NCBI GenBank assembly: GCA_015680685.1
Contig: MNCI01008026.1
Span: forward strand, 252,398-275,997
Length of the DNA stretch: 23,600 bases
Direction: 5' to 3'
DNA from: Gnetum montanum
Lineage: Eukaryota; Streptophyta; Gnetopsida; Gnetales; Gnetaceae
Below the pieces are notes generated by a model that was not told the origin of the DNA, made no database searches, and saw nothing but the letters and a program-made list of their open reading frames with translations. The translations under genes were made by a program, and so were the position numbers. Below are positions 1 through 8,900 of this stretch, piece by piece (position 1 is the first letter of the stretch; each line of letters starts with the position of its first letter).

Positions 1-472
1 ATCCACAATTAGCCATACCACAACCTAGCCAATGGACCTACACCGAAGCAAGGTATTAATTACATGATGATTCATTTACCCTTGCTAATATATGATTGTG
101 TTGTGTGTGCAGATGGCGATCATACAACAACGGATTGGATCTGGAGTAAACACTTGGAATGGAGCAGTGCTAGAAGCAACTATGCAAGGAGCAAGATCGA
201 TGGCGTGCTTACGGATGGACAATGAAAGGCACAATCTTGGCGTTGGCAGTAGCAATACTTCTTTCTCTCTTCTCTCTCAACTGCCAACTAAGGCCTGATG
301 TCAATGTAATAAGGTGTTCACCCTTGTTGTCATGAACACCAATTTTGTCAAGTCTTGTAATGATGATCCGTTCACATGTCATCCCATTAGTTCCATTCAC
401 CTCAATAATCCCATACCTTCCCAATATTTTGTAAGGAACTCGAGGACGAGTTTTTATTTAGTCATGGGGGTA
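1..472 (+). mobile_element. Probable 3' end of a Ty3-type LTR retroelement, coding sequence not recognisable
   Basis: The stretch at 436-460 (ggaactcgaggacgag followed by T-rich sequence), then a short G-run at 465-470 directly before an LTR, resembles the end of pol plus polypurine tract in many plant Ty3 elements. I could not recognise an integrase or chromodomain upstream. The 68-codon open frame at 92-298 matches nothing I know. A possible acceptor (tgtgtgcag) ends at 112. The element would continue beyond the left edge of the window. Confidence 0.4.
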
Positions 473-482
473 TGATGAGACG

Positions 483-527
483 CGATATTGCATGGGCCGC
501 GATATCACGTCATCCCGTGCAATATCG
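483..527. repeat. Inverted repeat inside the LTR
   Basis: CGATATTGCA at 483-492 is the exact reverse complement of TGCAATATCG at 518-527. Additional G:C pairs inside the arms (ggg at 494-496, ccc at 514-516) extend the stem with one mismatch. It sits only 10 bp from the LTR start, in U3. Confidence 0.7.
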
Positions 528-1114
528 TAGAGGCGGCTCTCCCTTGTTTCCTCATCCTAGGCTAGAAGTAGGGAAACTCTGGCAAATTGATCACTCCAGA
601 GATAGAATATTTTCCATGTGCCCGTAGTAGGAGTCCTAAAGTGAACAGATCTTTATTCGAGCAACATTGTACCTGAACACAAGTTGTGTATGGCAATAAA
701 GACGAACTTCCTAGATAAACCTTGTAGTGCATGGAATAGGATTTTATTTAATATTATTTATTGCTTTCTCTCTCACCCTTATCTCCTAGTAATGCGGAAG
801 ATTACGAGCATTTAAGGATGTGTACGGATAATCAAGGAACGGATGCTCTTCGCACTTAGGCTAGATTAGATTCTCTCAACCCTTCCTCCTAGTTAAGTGC
901 CTCAGTACGACCACTTCGAGCACGTGCGTTACGCATGGTGATCTCAGCAACGATTAGCGTTTGGTAGCCATGGTTGCATCGGTTCAGGGTGTGTACGGTA
1001 AGTGGGAACGGATGCTGACGCTAGGTTAATTTAGACTTAGTTCATTAGTTAGAATTAGTAATTAGTTTCTCAACCCTTCAACCCAATAGCATGGGAGAGA
1101 AAAACATAAAAGAC

Positions 1115-1121
1115 TATAAAA
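1115..1121 (+). promoter_or_regulatory. Possible TATA box of the 473-1308 LTR
   Basis: TATAAAA lies in an A-rich stretch about 190 bp before the LTR end, a plausible place for U3/R promoter activity. No start site can be read from sequence alone. Confidence 0.3.
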
Positions 1122-1455
1122 ATCATATACCTCGGACTTACTTAACCATACACCGTGACAACTACAAGTAAGTCTGGGAAGACAACGAATGATTAACCCT
1201 AAGTGTTCCATGGGGCGTGTAGGCACTTAGTCTGCGGAGTTCGACCGGATCGCATGTGCTACGCTCGTATTCATATGGTTGAGTGTAGGGGTATCTCGCC
1301 ACTCATCACTATAAAACAAGATCACTATAATCAAAATTCAGTGTTGAAGCTAATCAAAGCCACATCACTTTCAATAACATTATTTAATTAAAACTAAAAT
1401 TGAAACTAAATATTTCATTATATTCATAGACCAAAAAGAATCTTTTGAACAGATA

Positions 1456-1529
1456 ATAAATTCATCTCATCATCATCATCATCCTAGCCTTATCCTAACA
1501 AAAATGGGGTCAACTATAAATTCATCTCA
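1456..1529 (-). mobile_element. 46-bp RTE-type LINE tail insertion with a 14-bp target duplication
   Basis: Two perfect copies of ataaattcatctca (1456-1469 and 1516-1529) flank 46 bp. The insert contains an (ATC)n tract and a tcctagcc...caacaaa...ggtcaact stretch, the recognisable 3' end of plant RTE-type LINEs with its trinucleotide tail, read on the minus strand. The same end occurs at 8264-8310. This is an extreme 5' truncation produced by target-primed reverse transcription. Confidence 0.75.
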
Positions 1530-1738
1530 CGGAAAATAAAAATATTTTTAACCAATGAAACCTACCTTAATTTTTACATGAATGTATGAACTAACTAACA
1601 AACATTTGTCAATGTTAAAAGGCACTTTTATGCTCTCACATCTCTTTCCAATTACTTACCTTACAGAACTAACTCTTACTTTAAAGGCAAGACCACCCAA
1701 ACATGCTCCTTGGAATTAAACTCAAATACACACATATT

Positions 1739-1760
1739 CTCTCTCTCTCTCTCTCTCTCT
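1739..1760. repeat. (CT)11 microsatellite
   Basis: Uninterrupted CT dinucleotide run directly before atggtgc. Confidence 0.95.
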
Positions 1761-2219
1761 ATGGTGCTAGAGTTACATCTGGCTTTGGTTAAATTTAGAA
1801 TTACTCCCAAAATTAGAATTGATTTTTGAAATGTAGTTTTACATGTTAATGAGTAGAAATCTTCCTAGAGATATTATTACAAATAAGATATCTAATTTTA
1901 TTTTCCTAATAATGCATAGGAATCATTAGTTGTCAATTTTACATCACATGTATTTGTTCAAATTTTGGAATACCTATCTTGCGTTGAAAATTTTACTTTA
2001 AAACTAAAAAATTTAATGCAACAACATAATATTAAAATAATGCATACTACGTATTATTCTCATTTCTTTCTACTCATTGAGTTAGGTAGTTTTTTGATGG
2101 TGCAACAATCCCTAAATATAAGGTTAACTGTATTTGAAGTTAGGTAGTTTTTATTGTTTTGAAATAAAAATTATAAGAATGTACGGTTTAGAGACTCTAC
2201 TACTTCTATTTTGTATACC

Positions 2220-2345
2220 ATATTCTTTTTTCAATTTTTCACTACTAGCCACTATATTCTATCTAAATCAATTTCTATCCCTTCAAAAGTTCTTCAATTT
2301 CTTTTCTTCCAAATTTGTAAGATCACATATGCTAACAAACATTTC
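2220..2345. repeat. Dispersed repeat, copy 1
   Basis: Matches 8150-8258 in the same orientation at roughly 80% by eye. Shared blocks include ctaaat-aatttctatcc, ttcttcaatttctttccttccaaattt and tcacatat-ctaacaaa with small changes. Class unknown; no coding potential. Confidence 0.7.
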
Positions 2346-2844
2346 AAATTTTATTAACTCATAAGGCCCACCCATCCAAGTTCAAGATGATACAAGATTT
2401 ACAAAGATTTTGGCATAATAAAATATTAATTTGTAGTTTTCCAGACTTTGTTTCAAATATGAGCAATTGCAACGCAATGCAAAAGATATAATTACCATCT
2501 TTACAAGCATACACACTACAGCTGTTAAGGTGTTTTAGACATGTAAAACAAGAGGGAAAGGGATGAGGGAAAACTTCACTCTTACTATGACTGACATTGT
2601 ACTTGAGGGCACCTCATTTACAAGCCCTTGTTGATGAGATCATCAAGTTTGGATGCCTTTGCATAGCTTTTCAAGTTATTCAATTTGCAGTTCACTTAAA
2701 GATTATCAAAATATTACCTAACGAATTCAAAATTACAAGCACAACCATGGATAACAAAGTTTAAGCCAGAAAATTTTACCAAAAATTACATTTGTTGATT
2801 TCCTTTTCCAGTTTTCTCAGCTGTACATCAATTATAGAGTAATT

Positions 2845-2850
2845 TTTATT
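2845..2850 (-). promoter_or_regulatory. Possible poly(A) signal of LCMT1
   Basis: AATAAA on the minus strand, about 86 nt after the LCMT1 stop codon. This is a plausible distance, but the hexamer is common in AT-rich DNA. Confidence 0.35.
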
Positions 2851-2935
2851 TTGTTTCTTACATGCCATCTGTTCATCTCAAGCTTCAAGATATGTATAAA
2901 CACTGAAAAGCATAACAGCTCTTTTCAACAACCAT

Positions 2936-2971
2936 CTATGCATGTTTATAGCCAAAATCTGAAAACACACC
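2936..2971 (-). CDS. LCMT1: LCMT1 last exon and stop
   Basis: 36 bp, acceptor cag after a pyrimidine-rich tract. Encodes [11 protein letters not shown] and TAG. Shorter than the Arabidopsis tail, as far as I recall it, but the G-F-DFG block is present. Confidence 0.88.
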   Translation of the reverse strand, partial: GVFSDFGYKHA

Positions 2972-5900
2972 CTGCAAGAGACAAAAATAGTTATATTAAC
3001 AATAACACCATCCTTCTGTTGACCTAGTCCAGATGCAATAATCCACAACCTTACCTTTCCATCATTGATCCCATATGCAATGCAATAGTGTTCCTGATTG
3101 TCCATGGCACTACATCAGTACCTTTTATAGCTCAAATAATCCAACTACAGAATTAACCAATATAGAACAATGTAGCTATGACACAATCACAGCAGGCATT
3201 GTGCAAAATCTGCATTTAAATACGGCATAATTGCCAATTTCATGACTCATGTATGACTATTTTCAACATTAGAAGGTTAACAAGAGTCCCCTTCAAAAAT
3301 ATGACAGTGTGCAACTAGGAACAACATTAACACTGACAGTAATCTATAGTACTTGGTTTAGAGAAATCAAATGTCTAAAACATTTTATAACTTGTAAAAA
3401 GAAAGTTTTGTTAATGAAATAATATTTGAAGTACAACCCACAATTGCCTTGAAATCTTGGAGATCAACCAAGACACTAAATGTTTAGAACTCCCTATCAG
3501 GAGTTATCTGCATTGACCTTAATCTTATCATTACATAGGCTGAGTAATGTTAAAACTGTTAAGATTATCATGTATAATCAAATATTTCTCATTTCACAAT
3601 TGATTCTTACTGTAAACAAAGGAAACAAAGCTAGCTCAAATGTATTTAATTTTTTCCCTATTGGAAATTTCAGTTTTTGTATGCATTTCATTTGAAAGAG
3701 GATCTCACATATGCATATGTAGCTTAGCATAATGTAGACGTTTAATATACCTAAGCTAAATAAACTGTTTTTTCACCAAACCAAATGAGACAAAATGGAC
3801 AGGCACCATGCTCAACTATAGAATGGTATTTATATATCAAGAACAATTAATTCTCACCTGCATTAAATGCCATTCTTCAAATTCATCGAACATTTCCAAG
3901 CGCTCTATCCTGAATGTCAAACAGTAAGAGATATGAAATACTTTTTATTCATCAATTTGCTTGAAATAATGAACCACAAAAAGAGCCAGCAAAACCTTTT
4001 CCTGTCGTCTTGAAAATCAAGATATTTGTGGTATATAGTGTGCATGCCATATGCTTCTGCTTTCTACAAATCCACAACAAATTGTTTTAGATATTAGTGC
4101 TTTTGTGGGGACATGACCATTAGTAAGGTAATCACACCAGACTGTCTTACTGTAATTGTTAGTAAATAATTTTTTGTACTCACTTTTATATCGCAAAGCA
4201 TGTTACAAGATTAGCGGATGAATACCTGCCAACCTGAATCTGTGAAGAGCTTCTGCTTCGCCTCCAAAGTTGGCGTGGCATTTAGGCTAAGAAGAGGACA
4301 TCCTCGGCACTGCCACATGGACATGTCAGCATGCAGGACATTAGATAAAGTTATACACATGCTTCAAGCTTATCAGATAAGACATGCATATTTATGTTGT
4401 TTTGAAAATGACAACTCCAATAATAGCATGTGAAAAGGGAAATTGATCTAGAAGTAACTGCTATTGCACATAAAAACATATGCAAAAAACTTAAGAGATG
4501 GAAACAACACTGATTCAAGTCCAACTTCAAATTGTTTTAGTATGAACCTTACCATACATGAACCAACATACCTCCAAGTTCTTGATCATTTGTTGTCCAA
4601 AAGGATCATCTGGATGAATCTGCCCAAAAGGATAAACTAACAAATTCAGCAAAAGCAAAATGTAGTTGTCAGTTATGTTTATAAAGGTAGTCCAAGGAAA
4701 GTTTAAACCTGCTCGTAGATGACAAATATTGCAGTAGAAAACTGATCTCCTGCCCACTTCACTAAGGAACATCTCAGATGTGGTTCCAAATAGATAAGAA
4801 CACATTCTGCAATGGTAAATGTCGGCAGACTGATGACAGCATCAATGTAGAAACACGTTAATGACTTTTTGAATAAAAGTAACGGATTTTGTGAATTGCT
4901 TCAACTATCAAGTAAAAGATGCAAATCTAAAAGGGCAAAATGTATTTATCTTAAATAAAAGAATCTGCACAGCCTACAAAAAGTTATACATAGTGATGGT
5001 ATTGAATTTAGTGATTTTTCAGAGAAAGTAGAACCAAACGAATAGAAAGGAAGAATGCAGGAAAATTTTTGATACAGAAGAAATAACACAACACATTTTC
5101 TTAACCCAGGTATCTTTGAGTGTGAATACTTTTGAGTGCCAAAAATAGCATGAAAACTGAGACCTGTCAAATAAATATTCTAATTTCTAATGTATTCCTT
5201 AACAAAGATAATTACATTCCAGCAGTGACCTCATGACACACCTTACCTAGGGTCTAGCTGTGCTAACTCAAAAGCTGCATCCAACTTTTTGATTTCACGG
5301 AGATCAACAGGTAGCAATTTGCAACGCTCAGCAAGTATTACACCATTTTCGGCACCCATAAAATATGTCAGATTTTCCCAAAGAATAGACATAGTCATAA
5401 AGACAAATAAGACTGCACTAGAATAACAATATAAACTGATAAATTGCTCCAGAAGTGAAAATTTCCATGCATTATTTGACTGAAAATTTCCATGAAAAAC
5501 TTGAAATTTTGTGTGTGTACCTTTGCAATGACAGAATCAGAAGACAATGTGTCTGAGATTGATAAAAAATAATCAAAGATCAGAAAACCAGTAAAAATTG
5601 TAAAATAGAATCTACATCAGGCATGTATAGGAAATTAAAAGCAAGCTGTTGCTTCTTCAAAACGAATAATGTGGTGGCTGAAAACCGCCCGTGGCTCCAA
5701 CTAACATTGTTCGTTCCACTTCCTCCAATTGTAAAAATGTTTTACTTACAAATATTTATAAAATAGAATATTTATACTATATTTCCCTATATATTTTATA
5801 ATGTTTTTATGTTCTTCCTGATGTTCCATATGTTTTTGGCCTCACTCCCAAAAAATAGTTCTTGTTCTCATGTTCCCAATCACTGTCAAACATAGGTTTT

Positions 5901-8900
5901 GAATCATTCTATTATCAACATAATCATCATCATGGTAGGCAAACAATTTGCAATAATTTTTATGGCATGGTTGTTTACCTAATGCCCCTAGATGTATTTT
6001 TTACCATGCCTAGTGGCACCTATCTCAATATATTCATTGCAATCAAACTTGTGACTTCCTAAGTACCAAGTTCTATACTCTAACCAATTAAACTAGCCCT
6101 AATTAACAAAAGTTCTAACCAACAAAATTAAACTAGCCCATTAAGAAGAGTTCTGACCAACATAAAGTTGACAAAATGTTTGCATTGTGTCCTTTCAACC
6201 ATACTTATGAAGATTGGATCAGGATCACAATCTGAACAATTGTGATCCAGATCAAGTTTGGATTGCAATCCAATTCAGAATTGTGATCCTAGATGATTCT
6301 GGAGTGTCAGAATTGTCAGTTTAAAAAATAACATAAAATTTTTTTAAATAATGAAATCTTTAAAAACAACAATTAGAAGTTTACATTTTTTTAACGTTAA
6401 ATATTTCTTTAAATATTAAAAAACCATCCAAATAACACAATTCAAGACTAAATACAACTATAAAAGTGCAAAGAATGAGCATAGAATATTCTGGATATAC
6501 ATTAACAGTAGTTTCAAGGTTTTCAGCACTTTGAGTGCACATTCTTCTACAAAGAGCAATGCATTTGGAGCACAATGCATTCTTAGGAAGCTCAACAATG
6601 CAGTCTTCAACTCATTTTGAATCACTTCAATCATTGATTTCAAACATTCTTCAACTCATTTGTTTTAGCTAATAGTGAATACTAAATACTACAATGTAGT
6701 ACAAAGAAACAACTTGCAATGTAGCTTACATTTGAAACTTTTTGTAAGATATATGGAAGTATAAACAATGAATTTATGTTGATGTTCATGATTGATATAA
6801 TGTTGTTGTATTAATGTATTTAGAAATTTTTATTTGAAATTTGAATATATTTTTTCCTAGATTTTCAATTTTTGTCTTCTTAAATGCATATACTATTAAA
6901 ATTGATTAAAAATTCATTATTTTCTAATTTTTTTTAATATGACAATTTGGAGTAGCAATCCACAATCCAGAATCTTAAAAATGAAAAAATGATCTACAAT
7001 CCAACCCAGTCTTCATTAGTATGATTTCAACACAAGTTGGTTGGCTTTTTTTGGATATTTTTGTTTGAATTAACTATTAAAAATGTAAAATATTACAATA
7101 AATATGACAACTAATTTTTCTTGTACTTTTTTTAAAATTTTCATACAAAACAAACATAATGTTCAATAAAAAACAGAAATAAAATATAAAAATTGAAGAT
7201 CATAAGAGGAAAATTAATTAATATTTACCTAATTTAACAGCATGGTTATTACCTTGAGAAAAGGTTGATACTTCACCAACCATACTCCTCATGTGCTCCT
7301 GAGAGCCAATAATAGCTGTCTTTTTACTAGTAACCTATTTTAAAATTGCAAATTAGTGTAATCACAAAATAAACATAAAGCTATGTGGTTACTTTAGATA
7401 GACCAATTTCAGTAAAAATTTCATTAGCAAAAGCCAAGCAACAGAGAAAATGCATATGGAAAATTAGATATCCTATAATATTTAAACTCCAGAAAGTTCA
7501 TTCAACTTAGTTATCTATTCATGATATGCATTGTTTATAACTGCTTTTTTACAGCATCTCTTTTCTTAGGGTTTTTATTTCTAACTCCTGTATCTCTTCC
7601 ATACATTTCTGTTTTATACACAGTTTCAGAACATATTTCTCAAACACTTCATACAATCATTGCAAAATCTACAGTGGCAAGGATCATTATAACAAGTTTT
7701 TTTAAAAAAATTAAAAAAATTTCAAAAGCTAGTGCTAAGACTTGAAATGAAAACAAACAAACCTCCTTAAAATCTAAATCAACATAAACTGTAGGTGCTT
7801 TCCCTTCTTCCTACATATTGAAACAACATGTTAGAAGAAATGGTTAAATGGAATTAAGAGTAAACATAAATTGCTGATCTCTTAGTCTGTGCCTCTGTTA
7901 CAAAGTTCATTAACATTGAGATTTTTGTATAAACAAGTAAAACAAGAATATATTAATAAAATTTGAAGTAAAATGAGAATAGTCTTGGGATCTTAACAAT
8001 CAATTAAAATGATAAGATCCAACTTCTAATAAAAAATTCATCTCATGGTACCAATTTGATCCTAAGTTTGGAAACAAAAATTATAATTGCAAAAGTGTCA
8101 AAAACATGGGTAGTCAAGTCCCACTTTAAATATCACATTCTCTTTCTAATTTTTTATTGTTAGCTAATTTTTGGCTGTATCTAAATTAATTTCTATCCAT
8201 TCAAAAATTCTTCAATTTCTTTCCTTCCAAATTTGAAAAATCACATATACTAACAAAGCACTCCATCATCATCCTAGCCCTATCCCAACAAATTGAGGTC
8301 AACTACATGGGTGCTCTTTCACTATTCACCTTTATGAAAAACTAGATCCTTATTTATTTGCAATTTCTTCATATCATTTTTAATCATTTTTCTCATGTCT
8401 TTTTCAATCTCCTTTTCAATAGCTTTCTTAGAATGGTGATGTAACAACTTTTTTTTTTTACCAGATTCATTATATAATCTTCTTTGTGCATGACCAAACC
8501 ATTTAAGACACCATTCATGCACCTTACGTGAAATAGTAGCCGCTTCAAGCTTTCTTCGAATGTCTATATCATGTAATTTATCTTTTCTTGGAACATTTAC
8601 CATCCATGCAAGCATTTGCATTTCTGTCACACTAATTTGTTGTTCATGCCTCTTTTGTACAACCCAACAATCAACACCAACTAAAATAGCAAGTTTGATT
8701 ACTATTCTGTAAATTTTTCCCTTGGTGTTATTGGGATTCTTTTATAACATGAAACTCCACCAGCCTAACTCTATTTTGATCATCCTATCTCAATCCTATT
8801 TATTATAGCTTTATCAATTTCACCATCTAATTGGAGCATTTATCCTAGGTAATGGACTTGTTTGCAGTGAGGGACTTTTTGGTCTTGAATTATTACTTCT

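Larger units (their letters stand above)
473..1308 (+). mobile_element. LTR of a Ty3-type retroelement, likely the 3' LTR
   Basis: The LTR is 836 bp long. It starts TGATGAG (473-479) and ends CTCATCA (1302-1308), a perfect 7-bp terminal inverted repeat of the TG...CA kind. It follows a G-rich polypurine-like run at 465-470. A TATA-like TATAAAA lies at 1115-1121, where a U3 promoter could sit. Two internal imperfect direct repeats share gtgtacgg and gaacggatgct (about 817-850 and 987-1017). The 5 bases on each side differ (gggta and ctata). This argues against a solo LTR and fits a 3' LTR whose partner lies outside the window. Confidence 0.6.
1530..2935. other. Intergenic DNA and probable LCMT1 3' flank, no gene seen
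   Basis: AT-rich sequence with short chance open frames that have no codon bias or recognisable motif. It contains a (CT)11 tract at 1739-1760, a short repeated gttaggtagttttt (about 2081 and 2138), and one copy of a dispersed repeat (about 2220-2345). The LCMT1 3' untranslated region must occupy the top of this interval. Confidence 0.6.

Noticed and set aside
92-298. Small plus-strand protein gene
   Set aside because: No family resemblance, no clear start context, and it lies beside the LTR in probable element DNA.
2878-3105. 75-codon minus-strand open frame
   Set aside because: It spans the last LCMT1 intron and reads the final exon in the wrong frame; the spliced exons 3093-3055 and 2971-2936 explain the coding signal.
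4527-4805. 92-codon minus-strand open frame
   Set aside because: It is two true LCMT1 exons (4829-4709 and 4619-4572) joined by a short intron and read partly out of frame; only the exon parts are coding.
6035-6100. Functional tRNA gene on the minus strand
   Set aside because: Boxes A and B are recognisable, but the arms do not pair properly and the anticodon stem is unclear; a SINE head fits better.
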